From Salinicola salarius (GTDB lineage: Bacteria > Pseudomonadota > Gammaproteobacteria > Pseudomonadales > Halomonadaceae): 64,000 bases of DNA. The stretch's first letter is position 1; each line of letters begins with the position of its first letter. The position numbers were made by a program, and so were the translations under genes. Shown in pieces: positions 29,397-40,789 of the stretch. The stretch lies in NCBI RefSeq assembly GCF_003206135.1, contig NZ_PZJT01000013.1, positions 52,493 through 116,492 of the forward strand, written 5' to 3'. A model generated the notes under the pieces. That model saw only the letters and a program-made list of their open reading frames with translations, had not been told where the DNA came from and made no database searches.

Positions 29397-29900
29397 TTAT
29401 TCGCCAGATGAGAGTGTTTCACGGCAGGAAGAGGGTAGATATTCAAAAATGGCCGTATCGTCCGCACCACACTTCCATGTCAGCTTATCACCATCACTCG
29501 TCGCTTGGAGAATCACGGCTTTACCTGCCAAAGTGGAGTTGATCGTCTCCCCGTCATCGGTATCCCCTCCACTATTCAGGAGGTAAGTCAACGTGGCCCC
29601 ATCAGTGCCGATAGGGGCATATTTAACGCCAGCTATGTAATTTCCTCTTTCCTCATCCACCACACCGGATGTTGACTGTGAATCCGGGAATTCCCCTTGA
29701 GATACGAAGTACTCGGACACAGCGGTTTTATCCGGTCCCATCATTGTGATGACTTCGGACATCTTGGCCCTGGCGGTATAGTTCTGATACTGCGGAATCG
29801 CGACAGCGGCGAGGATGCCGATGATCGCGACGACGATCATGAGTTCGATCAGGGTGAAGCCGCCCTGCCGGTGTGAAACGGGTTTGCGCTGCTGTTGCAT
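29397..29900 (-). CDS. pilA: Type IV major pilin
   Basis: A 167-residue type IVa pilin precursor. The 14-residue leader ([14 protein letters not shown]) ends in the Gly required for PilD cleavage, before [18 protein letters not shown] with the invariant Glu5. Two C-terminal cysteines (WKCGADD and PSSCRE) would form the D-region disulphide. AGGGAA lies 8 bases before the ATG. It is divergent from pilBCD, the common gammaproteobacterial layout, and supports twitching, adhesion and possibly DNA uptake with the ComEA-like protein. The leader is longer than the usual 6 residues. Confidence 0.95.
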   Translation of the reverse strand: MQQQRKPVSHRQGGFTLIELMIVVAIIGILAAVAIPQYQNYTARAKMSEVITMMGPDKTAVSEYFVSQGEFPDSQSTSGVVDEERGNYIAGVKYAPIGTDGATLTYLLNSGGDTDDGETINSTLAGKAVILQATSDGDKLTWKCGADDTAIFEYLPSSCRETLSSGE

Positions 29901-30325
29901 CGTGGTTCCCTGCCTTGCCGATGTTGAGACTGTTGGCGTGATGTTTTCCATCGTGCCGCCGGTCGTTTCTCTCTTTATGCTCATGCTATCGTTACGCTCA
30001 CGCTGGTTTTACGTTCACGCTATCGTTACATTCGTTCTATCCTTGCATTCCTTCCGCTTGCTTCCCGAGCGCTACGTCGGGTGTTCGGACGGTGCCGAAC
30101 CCTGCCGAACCGCTCGCAAGCTCGCGCCTGCAAAGATACACAAATTTACCATGGATGACATTCGACTGCTTTATCGGCAGATTGCCAAGAATACTTAAAG
30201 AAAAAAAGGCGTCAGCCGATAACGGATTCGTCGATCGAACCATTCGTGCCGGTGAACGCGGGGGCTTCACGGGGCCGCTCCCCCGCCATCCGTTCGCCAG
30301 CCAGCTAGCCGGGGCTCTCATCTCC
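29901..30325. other. 425-bp pilA/pilB divergent regulatory region
   Basis: No gene is supported. It should hold the pilA and pilB promoters. A direct repeat of a 14-mer (CAYGCTATCGTTAC) is present at 29982-29995 and 30016-30029, 34 bp apart, about three helical turns. I looked for a sigma-54 site (GG-N10-GC) for pilA and did not find a good one. Confidence 0.55.
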
Positions 30326-32053
30326 ATGTCGGACGTCACCACATCGCGTACGCAAAGCAGTCTTGCCCAGCGCTTCATCGAACACGGCCTGATCAGCGCG
30401 GAGGCGTGCGAGCAGGCGATCCGCGACGCGGCGGACAGGCAGCTGACGCTGCTGGAGCTGGTGGTCCGTGAAGGCAGGGTCGATCCCCGCGAAGCCGGCG
30501 TACTGGCAGCGCGCGAGTATGGCCTGCCGTTCATGGACCTGGAGCATGTCGACTGGGACAAGCTGCCGATCATCGAGCCGGTGGCGGACAAGGTCATCCG
30601 CCGCTTTCAGGTGCTGCCGCTGGCCCGCGACGATCGTCGTCTCACCGTGGCGATCGCCTTCCCGGCCACGCTGGCACAGCTGGACGAGCTGCAGTTCACC
30701 ACCGGGCTTGCGATCGAGGGTGTCCTGGTGCCGTTCGATCAACTGGAGCGGGCGCTGGCCAAACGTTACCAGCGCCATGAAACCTCCGGCATGCTGGAAG
30801 CGCTGGGGGAAGCCAGCGAGGCGCTGACGCTGGACACCAGCGAGGCCGACCTGGCCAGCGAAGCGGCCGCGCTCGACCAGATCGGGGAAGACGACGAGCC
30901 CGTGGTGCGCTTCGTCAACAAGATCCTGCACGACGCGATCCAGCGCGGCGCCTCCGATATCCACTTCGAGCCCTACGAGTCGAGCTACCGGATTCGCTTT
31001 CGCATCGACGGGTTGCTGCTCGAGATCGCACGACCGCCGCTGAGCTTGCGCACCCGCCTCGCCGCCCGGCTCAAGGTCATGGCGCGACTGGATATTTCGG
31101 AGCGCCGCCTGCCCCAGGACGGCTCGATGAAGATTCGGCTCGATAGTGAGCGTGCCATCGATTTCCGCGTCAACACGCTGCCCACCGTGTTCGGCGAGAA
31201 AATCGTCCTGCGACTGCTGGATGCCCGAACGGCCAGCTTCGGCATCGATGCGCTGGGCTTCACCCCGGAGCAGCGTCAACTGTTCGAGGCCGCGCTGGCC
31301 GAGCCCCAGGGGATGATTCTGGCCACCGGCCCCACCGGTAGCGGCAAGACGGTAACGCTCTACACCGGCATCAATCTGCTCAATACCGAGGAGCGCAATA
31401 TCTCGACCGCGGAAGATCCGGTGGAACTCAAGGTGCCCGGCGTCAACCAGGTCAACGTGCAGCCACGCATCGGCCTCGACTTCGCCAGCGCGCTGCGCGC
31501 CTTTCTGCGCCAGGATCCGGACGTGGTGATGGTCGGCGAAATCCGGGATCTGGAAACGGCCGAGATCGCGGTCAAGGCAGCCCAGACCGGCCACCTGGTG
31601 CTATCGACGCTGCATACCAACTCCGCCGCCGAAACCCTGACGCGCCTGCGCAACATGGGCGTTGCCAGCTTCAATATCGCCAGTTCGGTATCGCTGATCA
31701 TTGCCCAGCGGCTGGCGCGTATGCTCTGCCCGCGCTGCAGGGCGCCGGCGGAGATTCCCGAGGACGTGATGCTACACGAAGGCGTCTCGCCGGAGAGACT
31801 GGCAAGCGCCACTCTCTACCGCGCCGTGGGCTGCGATCGGTGCACGCTGGGCTACAAGGGGCGCATCGGGATCTACGAGGTGGTGCCGGTGGACGATGCC
31901 ATGAGCCGGCTGATCATGGCCGACAGTCACGCGCTGGAGCTGGCCCGCGCGGCACGCGATGCCGGCTTCCCGGGGCTGCGCCAGAGCGGTATCGACAAGG
32001 TACTTCAAGGCGTGACCAGCCTCGAGGAGATCAACCGCGTGACGATCGACTGA
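30326..32053 (+). CDS. pilB: Type IV pilus assembly ATPase PilB
   Basis: A 575-residue hexameric extension ATPase of the GspE/PilB family. The N-terminal MshEN-type domain (residues about 5-150) precedes the catalytic core: Walker A GPTGSGKT near residue 335, Asp box, Walker B GEIRDLETAEIA, and a zinc-binding tetracysteine CPRC and CDRC pair near the C-terminus. The start was set at the ATG giving the usual MSDVTTSRTQSSLAQRF beginning; it lacks a good Shine-Dalgarno. It is the first gene of a pilB-pilC-pilD-coaE-yacG run. Confidence 0.96.
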   Translation: MSDVTTSRTQSSLAQRFIEHGLISAEACEQAIRDAADRQLTLLELVVREGRVDPREAGVLAAREYGLPFMDLEHVDWDKLPIIEPVADKVIRRFQVLPLARDDRRLTVAIAFPATLAQLDELQFTTGLAIEGVLVPFDQLERALAKRYQRHETSGMLEALGEASEALTLDTSEADLASEAAALDQIGEDDEPVVRFVNKILHDAIQRGASDIHFEPYESSYRIRFRIDGLLLEIARPPLSLRTRLAARLKVMARLDISERRLPQDGSMKIRLDSERAIDFRVNTLPTVFGEKIVLRLLDARTASFGIDALGFTPEQRQLFEAALAEPQGMILATGPTGSGKTVTLYTGINLLNTEERNISTAEDPVELKVPGVNQVNVQPRIGLDFASALRAFLRQDPDVVMVGEIRDLETAEIAVKAAQTGHLVLSTLHTNSAAETLTRLRNMGVASFNIASSVSLIIAQRLARMLCPRCRAPAEIPEDVMLHEGVSPERLASATLYRAVGCDRCTLGYKGRIGIYEVVPVDDAMSRLIMADSHALELARAARDAGFPGLRQSGIDKVLQGVTSLEEINRVTID

Positions 32054-32168
32054 CGGCGACCCACTCGTTTCGCCCGGACTCTGGCACAATCCGTGGTTCG
32101 CGGTTCGGGCCAATCTTCGATCTCACTCACGCTCGGCGCCTCGTCGAGTCATTGTCAGGAAAGCGATC

Positions 32169-33422
32169 ATGGCGACCAGCCGGAAGTCAGCCAAGTCACT
32201 GAAGTCATCCAAGCCGCCTCGGCGGGTAGTCATGCACCGCTGGCAGTGGCGCGGCAAGAACCTGCGTGGCGAAGTCGTCTCCGGGGAGCTCGTCGCCAGC
32301 GAGATCGACGAGGTGCGCAAGGAGCTGACCCGCCAGAAGATCATCGTCAAGCGCATCACGCGCAAGACCGGCATCTTCGGCCTGGGCCGGGTCAAGTCGC
32401 GGGATATCACCCTGTTCTCGCGTCAGCTGGCCACCATGCTCCGGGCCGGCGTTCCGCTGCTGCAGGGCTGCAAGGTCGTCGCCGAGACGCTCAAGAACCC
32501 TGCCATGCGCAACCTGGTCGAGACACTGGCCAATGACATCAGCGCTGGCTCCAGCTTCTCGGAAGCGCTGGCCAGGCACCCAGCGCGGTTCGATCGCATG
32601 TTCGTCAACATGGTCGCCGCCGGCGAACAGGCCGGTGCGCTGGACAAGATGCTCGAGCGCGTCGCCAGCTACCGCGAGAAGGTCGACACCCTGAAGGGGC
32701 GCGTCAAGAAAGCGCTCTACTATCCCACGGCGGTGGTTCTGGTCGGGATCGGCGTCACCGCCCTGCTGCTGGTCAAGGTCGTACCCCAGTTCGAGAGCCT
32801 GTTTCAGGGATTCGGCGCGGAATTGCCGGTCTTCACCCAGTTCACCGTGAATCTGTCCCAGTTGACCCAAGCCTACTGGTGGCAGGCCGTGCTGGCGCTC
32901 GTGGTGATGATCCTCGGCCTGCGCCAGGCCATGAAGCGCTCGCCGGCATTTGCCTATCGTGCCCATCATCTGGCGCTCAAGCTGCCGGTGATCGGCAATA
33001 TCATCGACAAGGGCTCGATCGCCCGCTTCTCGCGCACGCTCGCGACCACGTTCAACGCTGGCATTCCGCTGGTCGAGGCGCTCGATACCGCCGCCGGCGC
33101 CACCGGCAACCAGGTTCATCAGCGCGCCATCGCCGAGATTCGCGAAGACGTCGCCACGGGGCAGCAGCTCAACTTCGCCATGCGTCGCACCAAGGTCTTC
33201 CCGATAATGGCCGTGCAGATGGTCAGCATCGGTGAGGAAGCCGGCGAACTGGACACGATGCTGGACAAGGTGGCCGAGTTCTACGAGGAAGAAGTCGATA
33301 ATCAGGTCGACACGCTGACCTCTCTGCTGGAGCCGTTCATTCTGGTGGTGCTCGGCACCATGGTCGGTGGATTGGTGGTGTCGATGTATCTACCAATCTT
33401 CCAGATGGGTTCCGCTATATAG
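32169..33422 (+). CDS. pilC: Type IV pilus inner-membrane platform protein PilC
   Basis: A 417-residue GspF-family platform protein with two homologous cytoplasmic domains (LFSRQLATMLRAGVPLLQG near residue 80 and RFSRTLATTFNAGIPLVEA near 285) and three to four membrane segments (around 178-200, 230-250 and 385-410). It couples PilB motion to pilin insertion. A basic, Ser/Lys-rich N-terminus precedes the first domain. AGGA lies 8 bases before the ATG. Confidence 0.96.
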   Translation: MATSRKSAKSLKSSKPPRRVVMHRWQWRGKNLRGEVVSGELVASEIDEVRKELTRQKIIVKRITRKTGIFGLGRVKSRDITLFSRQLATMLRAGVPLLQGCKVVAETLKNPAMRNLVETLANDISAGSSFSEALARHPARFDRMFVNMVAAGEQAGALDKMLERVASYREKVDTLKGRVKKALYYPTAVVLVGIGVTALLLVKVVPQFESLFQGFGAELPVFTQFTVNLSQLTQAYWWQAVLALVVMILGLRQAMKRSPAFAYRAHHLALKLPVIGNIIDKGSIARFSRTLATTFNAGIPLVEALDTAAGATGNQVHQRAIAEIREDVATGQQLNFAMRRTKVFPIMAVQMVSIGEEAGELDTMLDKVAEFYEEEVDNQVDTLTSLLEPFILVVLGTMVGGLVVSMYLPIFQMGSAI

Positions 33423-33655
33423 GTATGAACGGGCTGCGCTCGGCCAGGCGTTGTTAAAAGCGCGCTCGCGATCCTCATTGATACCCGGTCAACTCCGGTC
33501 GCTCGCGCGCTTTCGCCTAGCCTGACCTTCGCTCGCCACGTTCCTAAGCGTTTGCCTAACTTATCGAACGAAATGTGACGCCCAAGGGCGGCCCTGTATG
33601 TTTGGGTGCGTTACCCTTGGCGCTATCCGTCTATCTAGTTTTCGTGGAGCTTCCG

Positions 33656-34516
33656 TTGTCCGATCTTCCCCCTTTGTTTATCTGGCCATTGGTGTTTTTG
33701 TTCGGCGCTGCCCTGGGCAGTTTCTTGAACGTCGTTATCGTGCGGCTGCCGGTAATGCTGATGCAGCGCTGGCGGGTCGAGGCGCTGGAAGCGCTGGAGC
33801 AGCCGGTGGAAGCCGGCCCTGCCTACAATCTGGCGACGCCACGTTCGCACTGCCCCGGCTGCGGGCACTTCATCGCCTGGCATGACAATCTGCCGCTGGT
33901 CGGCTGGCTCAAGCGTCGCGGCCGCTGTGCCGCATGCGGTACGGCGATCAGTGTCCAGTATCCGCTGATCGAGCTGGTTTCGGCATTGCTGACGGTGGCG
34001 ATCATGGCGCTGCATGGCGTGAGCTGGCAAAGCCTGTGGCTGGTCGGCGCCTGCCTCTGCCTGCTGGCGCTGGCGGTGATCGACTGGCGAACCCAGCTGC
34101 TGCCGGATGCGCTGACCCTGCCGCTACTCTGGGCCGGCCTGCTCTATCAGTGGCTGTTCGCGCCATTGATGCTGGAAAGCGCCGTGCTGGGCGCCGTCGC
34201 CGGGTATCTGTCACTGTGGTCGGTCTACTGGCTCTTCAAGCTGGCGACCGGCAAGGAAGGCATGGGTTACGGGGATTTCAAGCTGATGGCGGCGCTCGGC
34301 GCCTGGCTCGGCTGGCAGAGCCTGCCGCTGCTGCTGTTGCTCTCGGCGGGCGTGGGCGCCGTGGCCGGCCTGATACTGATCGCCCTGCGCCAGCAGGATC
34401 GCAACCAGGCAATGCCCTTCGGCCCCTATATCGCCCTGGCCGGATGGATCGCCCTGCTGATCGGCGCCCCGCTGTTGGCCGGCTATCAGGCGCTGTTACT
34501 GGGAGGCTGGGGATGA
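33656..34516 (+). CDS. pilD: Prepilin peptidase / N-methyltransferase PilD
   Basis: Bifunctional aspartic protease and methyltransferase that matures type IV prepilins and type II pseudopilins. The tetracysteine zinc region is present (CPGCGHF and CAACGT) after FGAALGSFLNVVIVRLP. The active-site aspartates are in VIDWRTQLLPD and GYGDFKLMAALGAW. The start is uncertain: the frame also allows GTG at 33575. I chose TTG at 33656 (about 286 residues) because GGAG lies 6 bases before it and the N-terminus then matches relatives. It overlaps coaE by ATGA. Confidence 0.93.
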   Translation: MSDLPPLFIWPLVFLFGAALGSFLNVVIVRLPVMLMQRWRVEALEALEQPVEAGPAYNLATPRSHCPGCGHFIAWHDNLPLVGWLKRRGRCAACGTAISVQYPLIELVSALLTVAIMALHGVSWQSLWLVGACLCLLALAVIDWRTQLLPDALTLPLLWAGLLYQWLFAPLMLESAVLGAVAGYLSLWSVYWLFKLATGKEGMGYGDFKLMAALGAWLGWQSLPLLLLLSAGVGAVAGLILIALRQQDRNQAMPFGPYIALAGWIALLIGAPLLAGYQALLLGGWG

Positions 34517-35166
34517 ACAAGAGCGGCACACGCACCGAGAACAGAAACGAAAGCGAGCGCGGCACCCTGGTCGTGGGCGTCACCGGCGGGATCGGCTCCG
34601 GCAAGAGCGCAGTGGCGGATGCCTTCGGTGCCCTGGGCATCGGCTGGGTCGATGCCGATCACGTGGCGCGGGAAGTCGTGATGCCCGGCGAGCCGGCGCT
34701 GGCGGCCATTGTCGGGCGCTACGGCCCGGCGATACTCGACGGCAACGGGGCACTCGACCGACGCGCGCTCCGGGCGCGGATCTTCGACGATGAAACCGAA
34801 CGCCGGTGGCTGGAACGAGAAACGCACCCGCGTATTCGCCAACGGCTGCTGATGCACCTGGAGCGACTGCGCAACGCAGGCGCCCCCTACTGTCTGCTGG
34901 TCTCACCGCTGTTGATCGAGTCGGGGCAGCTCGAGCTGGTCGATCGCGTTCTGGTGGTCGATGTGCCGCCGGAGACCCAGATTCAGCGCACCCTCGCGCG
35001 GGACGGGGTCGATCGGCGTCAGGTGGAGTCGATACTGGCGGCCCAGCTTCCCCGGGAACGTCGCCTTGCAGCCGCCGACGACGTCATCGACAATAGTCGC
35101 GACCGACAACACCTACTCGACCAGGTTGCCCGGCTGGACGCCCGGTATCGCCAACGGGTCTTCTGA
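34513..35166 (+). CDS. coaE: Dephospho-CoA kinase
   Basis: Last step of coenzyme A synthesis (phosphorylates the ribose 3'-OH of dephospho-CoA); 217 residues. The P-loop is GVTGGIGSGKSAVAD, and the CoaE motifs WVDADHVAREVV and LLVSPLLIESG follow. GGAGG lies 6 bases before the ATG, which overlaps the pilD stop. coaE next to pilD and yacG is conserved in gammaproteobacteria. The zapD gene found between coaE and yacG in E. coli is absent. Confidence 0.96.
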   Translation: MNKSGTRTENRNESERGTLVVGVTGGIGSGKSAVADAFGALGIGWVDADHVAREVVMPGEPALAAIVGRYGPAILDGNGALDRRALRARIFDDETERRWLERETHPRIRQRLLMHLERLRNAGAPYCLLVSPLLIESGQLELVDRVLVVDVPPETQIQRTLARDGVDRRQVESILAAQLPRERRLAAADDVIDNSRDRQHLLDQVARLDARYRQRVF

Positions 35167-35211
35167 CCCTCGCGCCTGATGCAACGATCACCGACACGAT
35201 ACCCCCTCGCC

Positions 35212-35490
35212 ATGACTCGACGTAACGACCCGAACCGTTCTCCGGACGCCGGTGCCGACAGCGGTGCCAGCCAGGATGCGAACAAACCCGGCTTGACCGT
35301 GCCCTGCCCTCAGTGCCGAAAATCCGTCGCCTGGACACCCGAGAACCCCTACCGCCCCTTCTGCTCGAAGCGCTGCAAGCTGCTGGACCTGGGTGCCTGG
35401 GCCGACGGCTCCCACCGTATTGCCGGCGAGCCCCACATGGACGAAACCGAACTCGATGAACTGATCGACCGGCTCGAGCGCGGCGAATAG
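35212..35490 (+). CDS. yacG: DNA gyrase inhibitor YacG
   Basis: A small zinc protein (92 residues from this start; 103 if the ATG at 35179 is used). The zinc site is CPQC then FCSKRC, within [19 protein letters not shown] and the segment after it. The [12 protein letters not shown] motif is typical. In E. coli YacG binds GyrB and inhibits gyrase. Neither start has a clear ribosome site, so translation may be coupled to coaE. A terminator follows. Confidence 0.93.
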   Translation: MTRRNDPNRSPDAGADSGASQDANKPGLTVPCPQCRKSVAWTPENPYRPFCSKRCKLLDLGAWADGSHRIAGEPHMDETELDELIDRLERGE

Positions 35491-35532
35491 CGCCTGCGAG
35501 CCGCGAAAGTCAGCATGTGCTTGTAGCGAAGA

Positions 35533-35564
35533 AAAGGGCCAGCGACGTCAGTCGCTGGCCCTTT
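35533..35564. terminator. Bidirectional terminator between yacG and mutT
   Basis: Perfect 14-bp arms AAAGGGCCAGCGAC and GTCGCTGGCCCTTT with loop GTCA. It serves the converging yacG (plus) and Nudix/ThiE (minus) transcripts. Confidence 0.92.
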
Positions 35565-35566
35565 CC

Positions 35567-35633
35567 GTAGCTCGTAGCCACTGTCCACAGCGCCCCGAAG
35601 CCGGCGCTAGTCGCAGCTCGTAGCTCGTAGCTC
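35567..35633. repeat. GTAGCTC heptamers flanking the mutT 3' end
   Basis: One full and one partial unit at 35567-35579, and three tandem units (first with one mismatch) at 35613-35633. The last unit overlaps the stop codon of the Nudix/ThiE gene: its TGA is made of T plus the first two bases of GAGCTAC. The unit is the same as the array at 23704-23752. Confidence 0.9.
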
Positions 35634-36585
35634 AGGAGTCGTCGCGCCAGAAATCCCGGATCGAGGCGATGCCCTGCGCGCCGACACCACGCGCCTGATT
35701 GGCGTGATGACGGGTCATGCCACCCAGCGCGAAGACCGGCATCGCGGCCGTTTCCACCATCTGCTGGAAATCGTGCCAGCCAATGGTCACCGCGTCCGGA
35801 TGCGACGGGGTCGGCGCCAGCGGCGACAGCGTGACGAAATCACAATCGATCTGGCCGGCCTGAGCAAGCTGCTCATCACCGTGAGTCGACGCTCCCAGCC
35901 ACTTGTCGGCGGGAATCGGCCGGTGCTTGAGCGCCATGAGCCGTGCGCTGGTCAGATGGATGCCGTCGGCATCGACGCGCTGCAGCCACTCGGGGTCCGC
36001 ATTGAGCAGCAGCTTGGCGCCATAGCGTCGGCACAGCGCCAGGGTCTTCTCCGCCCGCGCCTGGTAGGCGGCGTCATCCAGCTCCTTGGCACGCAACTGT
36101 ACCAGGCGGACGCCGTCCTCCTTCAACGCCCGCTCGAGCCGCGCCAGGAAAACATCGTCGTCCGCGGCCTCGGCAGTGATCAGATACTCTTGGGGCAGCG
36201 CTACCGCACGCAGAATCGGCATATTGGCTGCCGGGAACGGGTAATTGGGCAGATCGTCGACCTCGACCCAACGTACCGGCTGGCCTTCCCGACCGTACGG
36301 ATCGCCGTCGTATTCCCGCACCTGCCAGACGTCCAGCAGAATGTGCTTGTCGGCATATTCGTGATGAACGCGGATCAGCGGCTGAGCGCGCACGATCTGG
36401 ATACCGAGCTCCTCGTTCAGCTCCCGCTTGAGCGCCTCGAGCCCGGTTTCGTAGGGCGCCAGCTTGCCCCCCGGGAATTCCCACAGACCGCCCTGGTCGA
36501 CAGTCGCCGGGCGTCTGGCGATCAGCACTCGGCCGTCGCCGCGAATGACGGCGGCTGCCGCTACGTGGACCCGTCTTTTGATCAT
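35632..36585 (-). CDS. mutT: Nudix hydrolase (MutT) fused to ThiE-like domain
   Basis: A 317-residue two-domain protein. Residues 1-130 are an 8-oxo-dGTP diphosphatase-type Nudix domain with the full box GGKLAPYETGLEALKRELNEE followed by LGI (read as separate stretches). Residues about 135-317 resemble thiamine-phosphate synthase (VRLVQLRAKELDDAAYQARA; GASTHGDEQLAQA; FALGGMTRHHA). The same fusion is annotated as MutT near secA/argJ in pseudomonads. The ThiE half may not make thiamine. It is third in the secA-argJ-mutT run. Confidence 0.93.
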   Translation of the reverse strand: MIKRRVHVAAAAVIRGDGRVLIARRPATVDQGGLWEFPGGKLAPYETGLEALKRELNEELGIQIVRAQPLIRVHHEYADKHILLDVWQVREYDGDPYGREGQPVRWVEVDDLPNYPFPAANMPILRAVALPQEYLITAEAADDDVFLARLERALKEDGVRLVQLRAKELDDAAYQARAEKTLALCRRYGAKLLLNADPEWLQRVDADGIHLTSARLMALKHRPIPADKWLGASTHGDEQLAQAGQIDCDFVTLSPLAPTPSHPDAVTIGWHDFQQMVETAAMPVFALGGMTRHHANQARGVGAQGIASIRDFWRDDS

Positions 36586-36682
36586 CTTGCTAAGTCTCTC
36601 GTACCACTGCAGTGTTTACCCTTGACGCGCGAGGTCGAGATAGCACGCGACGTCTGGATAGCGTTCAACATGTGAATGTCGC

Positions 36683-37891
36683 TCAACTACGGTAATCCGC
36701 GTTGATCGATACATAATCGTGGGACAGATCCGATGTCCAGACCGTGGCGTTGGCGTCGCCACGACCAAGCTGAATGCGGATGACGATCTCTTCCTGCGCC
36801 ATCACCCGGGCGCCAGCCTCTTCCGTGTAGCTCTCGGCGCGCCCGCCGTGCTCGACCAGGCGCACGTCGCCGAGATCGATGACGATGCGCTCGACATCGA
36901 GCTCGTCGACCGGTGCGCGACCCACGGCGGCCAGAATGCGGCCCCAGTTGGCATCGCTGGCGTAGAGCGCCGTCTTGACCAGCGGCGAATGGGCCACCGT
37001 GAACGCCACCGCCCGCGCTTCGTCGACACTCATCGCCTGTTCGACCTGCAGCGTGACGAACTTGGTCGCGCCCTCGCCATCGCGAATGATCGCCTGGGCC
37101 AGGTCGGTCAGCACCGTCGTCAGCGCCGCGCGAAACCGCTGCTCGTCCTCGGCCGACTCGGCCTTCGGCCCGCGTCCGGTGGCGATCAGGGTGCAGGCGT
37201 CGTTGGTGGATGTGTCGGAATCGACGGTGATGGCATTGAACGATACCTTCACGGCGTCGCGCAGCCACAGCTGAAGCCGGGTGGCGTCGATCGCCGCATC
37301 ACAGGCGACGAAGCCGAGCATGGTCGCCATGTTGGGCTGGATCATGCCCGAGCCCTTGCTGATGCCGTTGATGGTGACGGTTCCGCCGCTCAGTTCGACC
37401 TGCGTCGAGGCGCCCTTGATTCGGGTATCGGTGGTCAGGATGCCCTCGGCGGCGAGCGCCCAGTCGGCTTCGCTCAGCGACTCCAGCGCTGCCGGCAGGC
37501 CGGCGGCAATGCGCTCTACCGGCAATGGCTCGCCGATCACGCCGGTCGAGAACGGCAGCACCTGATGCGCATCGACGCCGGCGAGATCCGCCAGCGAGTT
37601 GCAGCAGCTCTCGGCATCCTGACGGCCACGAGCGCCGGTACCGGCATTGGCGTTACCGGTATTGATCAACAGATACCGGGGCACCGTGTGCTGCAGATGA
37701 TCCCGAGCGACATGCACCGGGGCGGCGCAGAAGGCGTTGCGGGTGAACGTCGCCGCGACCGTGGCGCCTTCCGGCACTTCGATCACCACCAGATCACGCC
37801 GATCGGGCTTCTTGATCCCAGCCATCGCCGTGCCGAGACGCACGCCGTCAATGGCCGGCATCTCCGGAAATACTGACTTACCTACCGCCAT
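36683..37891 (-). CDS. argJ: Bifunctional glutamate N-acetyltransferase / amino-acid acetyltransferase
   Basis: Arginine biosynthesis: transfers acetyl from N-acetylornithine to glutamate and can also use acetyl-CoA. The protein has 402 residues and cleaves itself at the Ala-Thr bond in KGSGMIQPNMATML, the new N-terminal Thr being the nucleophile. AGNANAGTG-type and STGVIGEPLP motifs are present. It starts 48 bp after secA, so the two are probably co-transcribed. Confidence 0.96.
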   Translation of the reverse strand: MAVGKSVFPEMPAIDGVRLGTAMAGIKKPDRRDLVVIEVPEGATVAATFTRNAFCAAPVHVARDHLQHTVPRYLLINTGNANAGTGARGRQDAESCCNSLADLAGVDAHQVLPFSTGVIGEPLPVERIAAGLPAALESLSEADWALAAEGILTTDTRIKGASTQVELSGGTVTINGISKGSGMIQPNMATMLGFVACDAAIDATRLQLWLRDAVKVSFNAITVDSDTSTNDACTLIATGRGPKAESAEDEQRFRAALTTVLTDLAQAIIRDGEGATKFVTLQVEQAMSVDEARAVAFTVAHSPLVKTALYASDANWGRILAAVGRAPVDELDVERIVIDLGDVRLVEHGGRAESYTEEAGARVMAQEEIVIRIQLGRGDANATVWTSDLSHDYVSINADYRS

Positions 37892-37939
37892 CTCGATTCT
37901 CCTTGGCGGACTCGAGCCCGGCCCGAGTCCGACGCCAAC

Positions 37940-40681
<2,742 letters not shown>

Positions 40682-40690
40682 GATCCGTTT

Positions 40691-40789
40691 CCTGCCTGAC
40701 TCTGTTCCTGCGTAGTACCAAGGCGACGATGCGACGAAAGGCCGGCATCGGCCACCGATAATATACGTGTCTGACGATGATCAGGCAGG
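40691..40789 (-). promoter_or_regulatory. Candidate secA Shine-Dalgarno sequestering RNA stem
   Basis: On the minus-strand RNA, CCUGCCUGA (last two codons plus stop of the upstream ORF; 40789-40781) is the exact complement of UCAGGCAGG (40699-40691), which contains most of the secA Shine-Dalgarno. The 81-nt loop contains a small hairpin (GGCCG-AUGC-CGGCC, 40740-40753). A ribosome held near the end of the ORF would cover the left strand and free the secA ribosome site. The pairing is seen in the sequence; the regulation is inferred. Confidence 0.6.

Noticed and set aside
29901..30092. Sigma-54 promoter for pilA
   Set aside because: Several GGCA-like sites were checked on the minus strand, but none has GC at the required 10-base distance.
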